DNA from: Rhizomicrobium palustre
Lineage (GTDB): Bacteria; Pseudomonadota; Alphaproteobacteria; Micropepsales; Micropepsaceae
Length of the DNA: 64,000 bases
Reading direction: 5' to 3'
NCBI RefSeq assembly: GCF_011761565.1
Contig: NZ_JAASRM010000001.1
Location: 124,139 to 188,138, forward strand
In this document: one piece after another, positions 41,055-50,252 of the stretch
Layout: each line of letters opens with the position of its first letter
How positions within the stretch are numbered: position 1 is the first letter of the stretch
Made by a program: the position numbers and the translations under genes
The notes under the pieces: model-generated
Told to the model about the DNA's origin: nothing
Databases searched by the model: none
What the model saw: the letters and a program-made list of their open reading frames with translations, nothing else

Positions 41055-44000
41055 TCACATACCCACCCCATCCATTTCTTCTTTCCGGCTCTTGCGGGCG
41101 AACAGCCGCGAGACCACGACGAAGAACATCGGCACGTAGAAGATCGCGAGGATCGTCGCCGTCAGCATGCCGCCGACCACCGCCGTTCCGAGCGCGATAC
41201 GACTCTGAGCGCCCGCCCCTGTGGCGATCGCCAGCGGAATGACACCAGCGACGAAGGCCAGCGAGGTCATGATGATCGGCCGGAGCCGCACACGCGCGGC
41301 CTCAAGCGCGGACGCCAGCAGGTCTTTGCCCTCCCGGTGCGCCGCTTCTGCGAATTCGACGATCAGGATGGCGTTTTTCGCTGCCAAACCCACAGTCACA
41401 AGCAAACCGACCTGGAAGTAGATGTTGTTTTCGAGGCCGCGCACGGTCACCGCCAGCACCGCCCCGATCACCCCCAGAGGGATGACCATCAGCACCGCGA
41501 GCGGGATCGACCAGCTCTCGTAGAGCGCGGCCAGCGCCAGGAAGACGACCAGCACAGACACAGCGTACAGCAGGGGCGCGCGCCCGCTGCTCAATTGCTC
41601 CTGATACGACAAGCCGCTCCAGGCGACACTGGTGCCCGGCGCAACCTCCTTCTGGAGTTCGCTCATCCGCTGCATGGCCGCGCCGGAGCTTTGCCCTGCC
41701 GCCGCCGAACCTTGGATTTCATAGGACGAAACACCGTTGAACCGGCTGAGAGAGGTCGGGCCTTTTGTCCAGGTCGCGGTAGCGAAGGCGGAGAATGGTG
41801 TCATTGTGCCGTTTGAGCCGCGCACGAACAGAGTGTCGAGGTCGCTGGGCAGGGCGCGGTATTGCGCGTCGACCTGCATATAGACCTTTTTCACCCGGCC
41901 GCGATCGACGAAGTCATTAATGTAGGTCCCACCCCAGGCTGAACTGAGGGTGGTGGTGACGTCGGACTCCGAGAGGCCGAGCACCGCCAGCTTCGCTTCA
42001 TCAAGTTCGACGTGGAGCTGCGGTGTGTCTTCCAGTGCCGAGGCGCGAACAGATGACAGCTTGGGGTCTTTGTTGGCGGCCGCGATCAGGGCATCGCGGG
42101 CTTGCAAGAACTTCTCGCTGCTCAGGCCGCCGGTGTTGAGCAGCTCCATGGTGAAGCCATCGCTCTGGCCGAGGCCGGAGATGGCAGGAGGGGTCAAGGC
42201 GAAGACCATGGCGTCTCGAATGGCAGATAAGCTCATGGTGGCCCGGCGGGCGATCATGCCTGCCTCGTTGGCCGAACCTTTGCGATCATCCCATGGGGCC
42301 AAACTGAGAAAGGCCATGCCCGCATTTTGACCTGAACCGGAGAAGCCGAAGCCCTCGATGCTCATCATGGCCGCGACGTTCTTGGCCTCGGTGCCAAGGA
42401 AATGGTTCTCGATCCGGCGGGCGACGGCGGCGGTCCGCTCGGAGGTCGCCCCGGCCGGCAAGGTGTACTGAACGATAGCCTCTCCCTGATCTTCCACCGG
42501 CAGGAAGCCAGTCGGAAGCCGCACGAACAGTACCGCCAACAGGGCCATGATTGCCGCGAAGACCCCGAGATGGATCAGTCGGCGCGCCACCACGGATTCG
42601 ACGGTGCCGACATAGCGGCGGGTGGCGTCGTCGACGAAGCGATTGAACCGGCCCAGCACGCCCTTGCCGCTGTCGTGATGCGCGCCGGGCTTTAGCAGAG
42701 TGGCGCAGAGCGCCGGCGTCAGTATCAGGGCGACCAGCACCGAAAGGGTCATGGAGGCGACAATGGTGACCGAGAATTGGCGATAGATCACTCCGGTCGA
42801 GCCGCCGAAGAACGCCATGGGCAGGAGCACAGCGCTCAGCACCACGCCGATGCCGAGCAGGGCGCCGCTAATCTCACCCATTGACTTGATAGTCGCCTCG
42901 CGGGCCGAGAGCCCCTCCTCGGCCATGATCCGCTCGACATTCTCGACCACGACGATGGCGTCGTCGACCAACAGGCCGATGGACAGAACCATGCCGAAGA
43001 GCGTGAGGGTGTTGATCGAGTAGTTGAACAGAGCCAGGACCCCGAAGGTGCCCAGCAGCACCACGGGCACGGCGATTGCCGGCACGAGGGTTGCGCGCCA
43101 GCTCTGCAGGAAGACGAACATGACCAAGACAACGAGGACGATAGCCTCGATCAGAGTCTTCACCACTTCTTCGACTGAAAGCTTGATGAAGTCGGTGGTG
43201 TCGCGCGGGTAGGCGATCGCGTAGCCAGCCGGCAGGTCCTTCGACAGCTCTGCCACTCGCGCCTTCACCGCTTCAGCGGTCTTTAGAGCGTCGGCGCCCG
43301 GCGCCAACTGCAGGGCAATGCCCGAAGCCGGGTGGCGATTCAACCGCGCCGTCGAGGCGTAGGAGTCGTTGCCAAGTTCAACGCGCGCCACGTCCGACAA
43401 CCGCACGATGGCGCCGTCCGTCGTGGTCTTCAGGATAATGTTGCGGAACTGCTCGGGCGTCTGCAGGCGTGACTTGGTCGTTACCGTAGCGTTGAGCCGC
43501 TGGCCCTTCACCGAGGGATTCTCGCCCAGCTGCCCGGCCGAAACCTCGGCGTTCTGAGCCCGCACTGCCGCGGAGACATCCGAGGGCATCAGGCCTACGG
43601 CCGCCAGCTTCATTGGGTCGAGCCACAGGCGCATGGCGTATTGCGAGCCGAACACCTGGCTTTGACCGACCCCGTCCACACGGGCCAGATCGTCCTGGAA
43701 ATGGTTGACAAGGAAGTCGGCGATATCGGTCACGGTCGCCTTGTCGGTCGTGTCGTACAGCGCCAAGATCATCAGGAAGTCGCTCTGCGACTTGGTGACC
43801 GTGACGCCCTGCGACTGCACTGCCTGCGGCAAGCGCGTCATCGCCTGCTGCACCTTGTTCTGCACCTGTACTTGAGCCGTGTCCGGGTCCGTGCCCTTCT
43901 CGAACGTCACGGTGATGGTGGCCGAGCCGTCGGCGCTGCTGCTCGACGAAAAATATATCAGGCCGTCTAGCCCGGTGAGCTGCTGCTCGATGATCTGGGT

Positions 44001-44186
44001 GACGCTGGTCTGCAGGGTTTCGGCAGAGGCGCCAGGATATGTCGCGCTGATACGCACTTCCGGCGGCGCAATATTCGGGTACTGCGCGACCGGCAGCGAT
44101 AGGATCGAGGCGACGCCCGTCAGCATGACGACGATGGCCAGCACCCAGGCGAAGATCGGGCGGGTGATGAAGAAGCGGCTGAACAT
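41055..44186 (-). CDS. RND multidrug efflux transporter, AcrB/MexB type
   Basis: A 1043-residue inner-membrane pump, full length for the hydrophobe/amphiphile exporter group. It has 12 expected membrane helices, the proton-relay aspartates in GLLVDDAIVVVENV near residue 405, and the lysine in GLAAKNAILIVEFAE near 940. Two large periplasmic loops carry the usual drug-binding and docking subdomains. It works with the adaptor encoded 4 bp upstream and an outer-membrane channel; no channel gene lies in the window, so a distant TolC/OprM homologue would be needed. The divergent two-component system probably controls it. Confidence 0.95.
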   Translation of the reverse strand: MFSRFFITRPIFAWVLAIVVMLTGVASILSLPVAQYPNIAPPEVRISATYPGASAETLQTSVTQIIEQQLTGLDGLIYFSSSSSADGSATITVTFEKGTDPDTAQVQVQNKVQQAMTRLPQAVQSQGVTVTKSQSDFLMILALYDTTDKATVTDIADFLVNHFQDDLARVDGVGQSQVFGSQYAMRLWLDPMKLAAVGLMPSDVSAAVRAQNAEVSAGQLGENPSVKGQRLNATVTTKSRLQTPEQFRNIILKTTTDGAIVRLSDVARVELGNDSYASTARLNRHPASGIALQLAPGADALKTAEAVKARVAELSKDLPAGYAIAYPRDTTDFIKLSVEEVVKTLIEAIVLVVLVMFVFLQSWRATLVPAIAVPVVLLGTFGVLALFNYSINTLTLFGMVLSIGLLVDDAIVVVENVERIMAEEGLSAREATIKSMGEISGALLGIGVVLSAVLLPMAFFGGSTGVIYRQFSVTIVASMTLSVLVALILTPALCATLLKPGAHHDSGKGVLGRFNRFVDDATRRYVGTVESVVARRLIHLGVFAAIMALLAVLFVRLPTGFLPVEDQGEAIVQYTLPAGATSERTAAVARRIENHFLGTEAKNVAAMMSIEGFGFSGSGQNAGMAFLSLAPWDDRKGSANEAGMIARRATMSLSAIRDAMVFALTPPAISGLGQSDGFTMELLNTGGLSSEKFLQARDALIAAANKDPKLSSVRASALEDTPQLHVELDEAKLAVLGLSESDVTTTLSSAWGGTYINDFVDRGRVKKVYMQVDAQYRALPSDLDTLFVRGSNGTMTPFSAFATATWTKGPTSLSRFNGVSSYEIQGSAAAGQSSGAAMQRMSELQKEVAPGTSVAWSGLSYQEQLSSGRAPLLYAVSVLVVFLALAALYESWSIPLAVLMVIPLGVIGAVLAVTVRGLENNIYFQVGLLVTVGLAAKNAILIVEFAEAAHREGKDLLASALEAARVRLRPIIMTSLAFVAGVIPLAIATGAGAQSRIALGTAVVGGMLTATILAIFYVPMFFVVVSRLFARKSRKEEMDGVGM

Positions 44187-44190
44187 GCGA

Positions 44191-45348
44191 TCAGCGCCCC
44201 GTCGACAGCGACACGACCGTCGCCTTCACAACCGCGCCGGGCTGGGCCTTAGATACCCCTTCGACGATCAACCGGTCACCGGCCGCCAGGCCAGAGGTAA
44301 TCAACCACCGATCACCGACGGCGCGTTCGGCAGTGACTGTCTTCAGCACCACCTTGTTGTCGGCACTAAGCACGAGCGCGGTCGCCGCGCCCTTGGCGTC
44401 GCGGGTGATGCCCTGTTGGGGCGCGAGGATCGCCTTGGGCACAACAGCCTCAGGCATGATTGCCCGCACGAACATGCCCGGGAGAAGCACGCCGTCGGGA
44501 TTGGGGAAGCGGGCACGGATCGTCACCGTTCCGGTCGCCTCGTCGACCGTCTGCTCGGCGAACTGCACCACACCGGCCAGCGGATAGTCCGTGCCGTTCT
44601 CGAGCTTCAGCCGCACCTGGGTGCTGGCCGGTAAAACCCCGCCAGATGCGAGAGATTGGCGTAACTCCAGCATCTTGCTGCTCGACTGGGTAATGTCGAC
44701 GAAGATCGGATCCAGTTGCTGGATGGTGGCCAGCGCGCTGGTCTGGCTGGCGGTGACCAGTGCGCCCTGGGTGACGGTCGAACGGCCGATGCGACCGCTG
44801 ATCGGAGCGGTGATCCGGGTGTATGCCAGGTTGATCTCGGCGGTGCGCAAGCTTGCCTGAGCCTGCGTCACCGAGGCCTGCGCCTGCCGCTCGGCGGCCA
44901 AGGCGTCGTCGGCATCCTGACGGCTGATCGCATCGCTTTCACGCAGCGCGCGATAGCGGCGCGCCTTGGCCTGAGCCGTGGCGAGGCTGGCCTGAGCACT
45001 GGCAAGTGAGCCCTGCGCCTGGTCTCGCGCGGCCCGCATCAGCGAAGGGTCGATCTGGTAGAGCGGCTGACCTGCCTGCACCAAAGCCCCCTCCTCGAAC
45101 AGCCTCTCCTTGATGATGCCGGAGACTTGCGGCCGGACCTCCGACGTCCGATAGGCGTTCGTTCGCCCCACCAGTTCCGCGGTCAGCGACACCGGCTCCG
45201 TCTTCAGCACGACAAAGCCGACCTCTGCGGTCGGCGGCCCGGGAGGCGCAGACTTGCCACATCCGGCGAGGGTCAAGACCAGGGGGGCCGAGAGCACAAG
45301 GCCGAGCAGCGACGTGCGCTTGGAAGCAATAAAGTTAATGGGCCACAT
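44191..45348 (-). CDS. RND efflux periplasmic adaptor, MexA/AcrA type
   Basis: A 385-residue adaptor. The signal region ends in a lipobox-like LVLTLAGCGKS near residue 29, so it is probably a lipoprotein. The lipoyl and alpha-hairpin parts follow (YRTSEVRPQVSGIIKERLFEEG, QPLYQIDPSLMRAARDQAQGSL, long coiled coil), then the second lipoyl half (NLAYTRITAPISGRIGRSTVT), a beta-barrel and the membrane-proximal part. It links the RND pump to an outer-membrane channel. The pump gene starts 4 bp after its stop. Confidence 0.94.
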   Translation of the reverse strand: MWPINFIASKRTSLLGLVLSAPLVLTLAGCGKSAPPGPPTAEVGFVVLKTEPVSLTAELVGRTNAYRTSEVRPQVSGIIKERLFEEGALVQAGQPLYQIDPSLMRAARDQAQGSLASAQASLATAQAKARRYRALRESDAISRQDADDALAAERQAQASVTQAQASLRTAEINLAYTRITAPISGRIGRSTVTQGALVTASQTSALATIQQLDPIFVDITQSSSKMLELRQSLASGGVLPASTQVRLKLENGTDYPLAGVVQFAEQTVDEATGTVTIRARFPNPDGVLLPGMFVRAIMPEAVVPKAILAPQQGITRDAKGAATALVLSADNKVVLKTVTAERAVGDRWLITSGLAAGDRLIVEGVSKAQPGAVVKATVVSLSTGR

Positions 45349-45484
45349 GGTCGTCTCGATCTCCTCGACGATTGGCCGAGGCCCATCGCAAGAGAATAAA
45401 TGGCCAGGATATGGCCGCTGCGGTAGGACCAGTTGGTGTCCGATCGCAGCGTTTCGTTACGCCCCGCATCGCCGTCTTTCGGTG

Positions 45485-45514
45485 TGTAGCGGTTTGTATC
45501 GGTCTGTAGGGGCA
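45485..45514 (+). promoter_or_regulatory. Three 10-bp direct repeats upstream of the efflux regulator
   Basis: TGTAGCGGTT, TGTATCGGTC and TGTAGGGGCA follow each other directly. A degenerate fourth unit (TCTTTCGGTG) precedes them. Ten-base spacing, one helix turn, is typical of OmpR-family response regulator sites. They lie between the divergent efflux operon and the regulator gene. Confidence 0.55.
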
Positions 45515-45563
45515 AGGCCTTCAGGGAAGACGGCGGCGCCCTTGAATGCTAATGTTCCCGGTT

Positions 45564-46280
45564 ATGAAAACTGCGCTCCCCGCTTCCATTCTGGTCGTCG
45601 ACGATGACGCCGACATCCGCGAGATGATCGTACGCCAGCTGAAGCAAGCGACCTTCGACGCGACCGGCGCAGGCGATATCGCCGAGATGCGCGCCGCTCT
45701 CCAGGATCGGCCGGTCGATCTCGTTGTGCTCGATCTCAACCTGCCCGACGGCGATGGCCTGGCTGTCTGCCGCGAACTGCGCGCCGACGGTTTTGCAGCC
45801 GCGGTGATCATGGTCACGGCCCGCGACAGCGCCATTGATCGCGTGCTGGGCCTGGAGCTGGGTGCTGACGACTACCTGACCAAGCCCTTCGAGCCGCGCG
45901 AACTGCTGGCCCGCATTCGCAACCTGTTGCGCCGCATGCAGGCGCCCGAGACCGCCAAGCGGGTGGCTAACACAGTGAAGTTCGGCCCCTGGCGGCTCAA
46001 TCGCCTAAATCGCCGCCTCATCGGACCCGACGAGGGTATTGTGATGCTGTCATCCAGCGAGTACCGGCTCCTCGACCGCTTTGTCGAGTCGCCCAATACG
46101 GTTCTCTCCCGCGAGGAACTGCTGCCTGAACGCCGGCAGACAGTCGCCTATGACCGCTCCATCGATTTGCAGATCAGCCGACTGCGCCAGAAGCTCGCCT
46201 TGGCGCCCGGCGGCGAGGACCTTATTCTGACGGTGCGCAGCCAAGGCTATCTGCTCGCTGCTTCGGTTGACGCGGAATGA
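45564..46280 (+). CDS. OmpR-family response regulator
   Basis: A 238-residue regulator. The receiver has SILVVDDDADIRE, the phosphorylated aspartate in VVLDLNLPDGDG, and TARDSA and LTKPFEPREL. The winged-helix domain has SSSEYRLLDRFVESPNTVLSREEL and RSIDLQISRLRQKL, ending VRSQGYLLA. The frame also opens at ATG 45546 and 45552; I take ATG 45564 because it gives the usual short N-terminus, though no ribosome binding site decides. The stop overlaps the kinase start by four bases (ATGA). It probably controls the divergent RND operon through the 10-bp repeats between them. Confidence 0.92.
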   Translation: MKTALPASILVVDDDADIREMIVRQLKQATFDATGAGDIAEMRAALQDRPVDLVVLDLNLPDGDGLAVCRELRADGFAAAVIMVTARDSAIDRVLGLELGADDYLTKPFEPRELLARIRNLLRRMQAPETAKRVANTVKFGPWRLNRLNRRLIGPDEGIVMLSSSEYRLLDRFVESPNTVLSREELLPERRQTVAYDRSIDLQISRLRQKLALAPGGEDLILTVRSQGYLLAASVDAE

Positions 46281-47644
46281 AGAATATTGGCGAGCAGTTT
46301 CGCCGCCGTCACGACACATTGGCGGCGCGCATCTTTCTCCTGATCGCCCTCGGCATGGTCACCGCTGTGATCATTTCGCTTCTGGCGGCGGACCATGCCC
46401 GCAGGCAGGATTTTGCCCGCATAACGTTGGAACGCGTGGTCGCGAGCACCGAAGACATTATCAGCCGCTTTCAGCGCGCCCCGGTCGAGACCCAGATGAT
46501 GCTCGCCGAAGGCCGCATCATTGGCGCGCATGCATCGCCGGCCGGCGCTAGGCCGACCGCAACCGATCAAGCTCTGACAGCCCTGCTCGCCAAACGCCTC
46601 GGTGCAAGTTTCCACCCTACCGCTGGCCAAGCGCCGGTTGAGGCGTGCTGGGACAAAGAGCAAAATGCTTCAGGAGCCGTAGCAGCGGGCCTCAACGGCG
46701 CACTGCGCCCCCAATGCTGGATCGTGACATTCACCGACCCTAACGGCGTGCGGCGCGCTTTGGCCATCGACCTTCCGTCGCTAACGCTTCCCCGAAGCGC
46801 CGCCTTGTCCCCTATTTTCCTATTGATCATCGTCGCAGCCGGGGCTGTCCTTGCCCTGCTCGCCGCGCGCTTAGCCGCCGCGCCAATCGCCCACCTATCA
46901 CGCGCCGCTCAGTCCTTCTCGCTCTCTTCCGACCCAGAACCTCTGCCGGAACATGGCCCAGAGGAGGTACGCGCGGCCCTATCGACCTTCAATCTGATGC
47001 AGAGCCGCATCCGTGAGGGCTTCCGCGAGCGCACCCAGTTGCTGGCCGCCATTAGCCACGACCTTCAGACACCCCTCACCCGCCTGCGGCTGCGGCTCGA
47101 GCAGGTCGAGGATGAAGCTCTACGCGAACGCCTAATCTCCGACCTGGCGGCCACCCAGAAATTGGTACGCGAAGGTCTTGATCTGGCGCGCAGCACCGAA
47201 AGCGAAGAGGACCCGTCGACTGTTTACCTCGACCCTCTGCTGCAAAGCGTGGCCGAGGACGCCAGCGAGTTCGGCGATCGGGTGACTTTCGCCGATGGCT
47301 GCGGAGCCAGCGTACGGGTCAAACCCAACGCCTTGCTGAGATGCCTCGGCAACCTGATCGACAACGCCGTGAAATACGGCGGCGATGCCGAACTGCGCTG
47401 CTTCCGCGAGGAAGGGCAGTTCGTTATCACAGTGCGCGATCATGGTCCCGGCGTGCCTCCAGATGCGCTGGAGACGCTGTTCAAGCCCTTCGTGCGCGGA
47501 GAGACCAGCCGGTCCCGAACCACCGGCGGCACCGGCATCGGCCTGACCATCGCCCGAGCCCAGGCCCGGACCTTCGGTGGGACCGTCACTCTGGAAAACC
47601 ATCTGCAAGGCGGCTTAGTCGCACGGGTGACGATACCTGCTTAA
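46277..47644 (+). CDS. Sensor histidine kinase (EnvZ-like)
   Basis: A 455-residue membrane kinase. Two membrane helices (about residues 17-40, ARIFLLIALGMVTAVIISLLAA, and 177-200, LSPIFLLIIVAAGAVLALLAAR) enclose a periplasmic sensor region. HAMP follows, then the phospho-accepting histidine in LLAAISHDLQTPLTRLR near residue 260, and the ATPase N box (CLGNLIDNAVKYGG), DHGPGVP and GGTGIGLTIARA. It pairs with the OmpR-type regulator by a four-base overlap. The signal is probably a compound exported by the adjacent pump or envelope damage, but that is inference. Confidence 0.93.
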   Translation: MKNIGEQFRRRHDTLAARIFLLIALGMVTAVIISLLAADHARRQDFARITLERVVASTEDIISRFQRAPVETQMMLAEGRIIGAHASPAGARPTATDQALTALLAKRLGASFHPTAGQAPVEACWDKEQNASGAVAAGLNGALRPQCWIVTFTDPNGVRRALAIDLPSLTLPRSAALSPIFLLIIVAAGAVLALLAARLAAAPIAHLSRAAQSFSLSSDPEPLPEHGPEEVRAALSTFNLMQSRIREGFRERTQLLAAISHDLQTPLTRLRLRLEQVEDEALRERLISDLAATQKLVREGLDLARSTESEEDPSTVYLDPLLQSVAEDASEFGDRVTFADGCGASVRVKPNALLRCLGNLIDNAVKYGGDAELRCFREEGQFVITVRDHGPGVPPDALETLFKPFVRGETSRSRTTGGTGIGLTIARAQARTFGGTVTLENHLQGGLVARVTIPA

Positions 47645-48082
47645 CGGGCTTTCGATTTGAGGTCGCGCCTCGATGCAGCGCACATTTTAGGGCCTGTCTG
47701 AGACTCGACCTGTGCGTGCTACGGCAGCCGCTCACTTAAACTGATACGCCGTTGCCGCTTTGATCGCCAAGAAAGCCAAAACGGCTTCCGCAAAAACCAC
47801 CAACAATCTTCTCATCTCGTTGCGCCGTCTCGTTGAGCGGGCAAGGTCATTTATGGCGAAGGGCTGATCTTCAAAGGCGGCTCGCATGCCAGCGAACAAG
47901 CAAGTTATCGGCAATGCAAAGGCCGCGGCCCTGCTTGCAGGCACCCAGCCACGCAAGGAATGGGAAACCTATTACAAGCTTTGAACTCGATAGCTGCCAT
48001 GGCCGGGAGACCGGCAATGGCAGAACCCGCTGTATATACCCGCTAAATCTTTTGCCGATTACGTCCTGGCATCGTCCAGAGA
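47645..48082. other. Intergenic region with two possible micro-genes
   Basis: No large gene. Two small frames stand out. Minus strand 47732-47815 encodes 27 residues with one membrane helix (RRLLVVFAEAVLAFLAIKAATA). Plus strand 47886-47984 encodes 32 residues (MPANKQVIGNAKAAALLAGT and a polar end) and has AAAGGCGG 6 bases before its ATG. Neither family is recognised; the second has the better start signal. Confidence 0.35.
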
Positions 48083-50179
48083 TTAGCGAGAGTTCTTTAA
48101 AACCGGTTCGACCAGATCCACGCCATATCCTTCAAGATGGATGGCTTTGCGATATTTCGCACCCGTCAGGATGCCATTCTGAGGGCTGTCGATCAGAATA
48201 TCCTTCGCCTCGGTGGTCGTATTGACATAAAGCGTACGACCATCGACTACGCGCGCATAGACCCCGACGGGCGTCTCCGGCCCGCGCTTGATCCCGAGCT
48301 TGGCGTATAGGGAATGCAGAAGCGGCCCCATGACCGCTTCCTGAGAGGCCGTCGCGACATAGATCGCCTGACCTTTGCCATAGGTATTGACCGTGATCGC
48401 GACCGGCTTATCAGGCATGTTGGCCAGCCAAGCCAGCGGCTTCGCCGTATCGAGATGCAGGATTTCGTAGTAATTGTCCGTCAGCGGAACAATCTTACCC
48501 TCGAACATCATTTCAAGCCGCTTGTCGGCGCGTTCGAAAACACTTGTGTGCAGGCCGAAGACATCGCTCAACCGTCCGGGCAGCGGCGTCTCAAACCATC
48601 TCGAATGCTCGTCCGCCTTGGCGGAATAGCTGGTCATCACGACAGTCCCGCCGCTCTTCACATAAGCGCGCAGCGCAGCGGCGCTCGCCTCGTCCATGAT
48701 GTAATCGGCGGGCACAACAACCACCTTGTAAGCGGACAAATCCTCATGCCCGAGGCCAATCACATCCGCATCGATGTTGTCGTTATAGAATGGCGCAAAA
48801 GCTGCTTGAGCCTGCTCCGCATAGGGAAGCTTGATGTAGTCCTTCACCATACTGCCATAGGGCGGCGCAGAGGCTACCGCGCTGTCAAAGGAATATGCGA
48901 TCGCCACATCGGCCTTTTCCATCCGGGGAAAACCGAGAGATTGGAGTTTCTTGAATTCGGTGGCGATCTGGGTGAACTCGTCCATTTTCCAAAGCGACGT
49001 CCCATCATGATCCAGAAGACCAAACAGCGCCTGCTCTTCGCCGCCCCGATGGGTGTTGAAGGTCCAGGCCAGCAATGCCTGGCTTCCGTCGATCAACCCC
49101 ATGTAGGCCCACATCCGGCTGCGACCGCGCGTGCCGTAGCGCGCTCCATCTCCCATGACGGTGAACTCGTTAAACCATAGCGGCGTATCGAGGCCGGCCT
49201 TCATGCGGCGCACGTCAAACGCAGAGCTCACCGGCGTACCGGGATAGAAACCCCACGCACCGTATGAGACGTATTTGCGATAGCTCGAAAGATAGTCGAA
49301 GCCCTTGCGCGGGCTCGTATCCCACAGGTTGGAAAGCGCGGGTTTATCCGGCGCATTCTTCTGACGCACCGCTTCAAGATCTTCCAGCGTTGCAATGATC
49401 TGATCCGACCAGAACTTATGCAGGTCGAGATAACGCTCCGGCGGACCGCCCGGATCGTTCTTGTAAGGAAGCGCTACCTGATCCCAGCTGGATACGCGCC
49501 GCGACCAGTTCTGGCTCAGCCAAGCGGCATTCAGCGCTTCTAGGGTGCCATATTTCTTCTTCAGCCATTCCACGAAGCGGGCCCGTGTCGCAGGCGACCA
49601 GGACATATAGCTATTGCCGATTTCGTTATCGTAGCCGATCGCAAAAAGCGCGGGGTGATGCGCGTAACGTTTGAGTAGATGTTCGGCGAGTTCCTTCGCC
49701 TTGCGCCGGTAATCGGGGTCCGAGATGTCCTGCATATACCGGTCGGAAGGATAAAGCGTGGCGCCTTCCTGATTGATGATGTTCACGCCAGGATATTTCT
49801 GATGCAGCCACAACGGGGCCGGCAACCCAGGAATATCCAGGATCACCTTGATGCCAGCAGCTTGCATCTGATCCATGATCGCGTCGAACCATGCGAAACT
49901 ATAACTTCCGTCTGCCGGTTCGAAGGAATCCCAGGACAGATCGCCCATCCGCACGACCGTGAAACCCGCCTTCTTCATGATGGCGATGTCGGATTTTATC
50001 TGCTCCGGCGTGCGCTCAATCGGTTGATAGCAGGTGCCGACAAAGAGCTGTCCCTTGCCCGGCCAATCGGGATGGCCCGCAGCCGATTGTGCGAAGGCTG
50101 GAAACACAGCCCATCCCAGAAGTGCTGCCGCCGCAGCGGCGCGGCCCAATGAACGCCACTTGGCTAGTTCTTTTCTCAT
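48083..50179 (-). CDS. Exported GH42 beta-galactosidase
   Basis: A 698-residue glycosidase. ATG 50179 follows GAGAAG at 7 bases and begins a signal peptide (GRAAAAAALLGWAVFPAFAQ). Domain A is a TIM barrel of family GH42: acid/base glutamate in AIGYDNEIGNSY near residue 185 and nucleophile glutamate in PLWFNEFTVMGDG near 345. A trimerisation-like domain follows (VVVVPADYIMDEASAAALRAYV). It would remove terminal beta-galactose from oligosaccharides, in the periplasm or outside. It is the last of four glycosidase genes on the minus strand, 73 bp after the GH2 gene. Confidence 0.9.
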   Translation of the reverse strand: MRKELAKWRSLGRAAAAAALLGWAVFPAFAQSAAGHPDWPGKGQLFVGTCYQPIERTPEQIKSDIAIMKKAGFTVVRMGDLSWDSFEPADGSYSFAWFDAIMDQMQAAGIKVILDIPGLPAPLWLHQKYPGVNIINQEGATLYPSDRYMQDISDPDYRRKAKELAEHLLKRYAHHPALFAIGYDNEIGNSYMSWSPATRARFVEWLKKKYGTLEALNAAWLSQNWSRRVSSWDQVALPYKNDPGGPPERYLDLHKFWSDQIIATLEDLEAVRQKNAPDKPALSNLWDTSPRKGFDYLSSYRKYVSYGAWGFYPGTPVSSAFDVRRMKAGLDTPLWFNEFTVMGDGARYGTRGRSRMWAYMGLIDGSQALLAWTFNTHRGGEEQALFGLLDHDGTSLWKMDEFTQIATEFKKLQSLGFPRMEKADVAIAYSFDSAVASAPPYGSMVKDYIKLPYAEQAQAAFAPFYNDNIDADVIGLGHEDLSAYKVVVVPADYIMDEASAAALRAYVKSGGTVVMTSYSAKADEHSRWFETPLPGRLSDVFGLHTSVFERADKRLEMMFEGKIVPLTDNYYEILHLDTAKPLAWLANMPDKPVAITVNTYGKGQAIYVATASQEAVMGPLLHSLYAKLGIKRGPETPVGVYARVVDGRTLYVNTTTEAKDILIDSPQNGILTGAKYRKAIHLEGYGVDLVEPVLKNSR

Positions 50180-50252
50180 CGTCCAACTTCTCGTCATGCC
50201 AGAAAGAAACTAGCGGAGTGGTGCCATGTAAGGCGGTGCCAAATTTTCAGTA

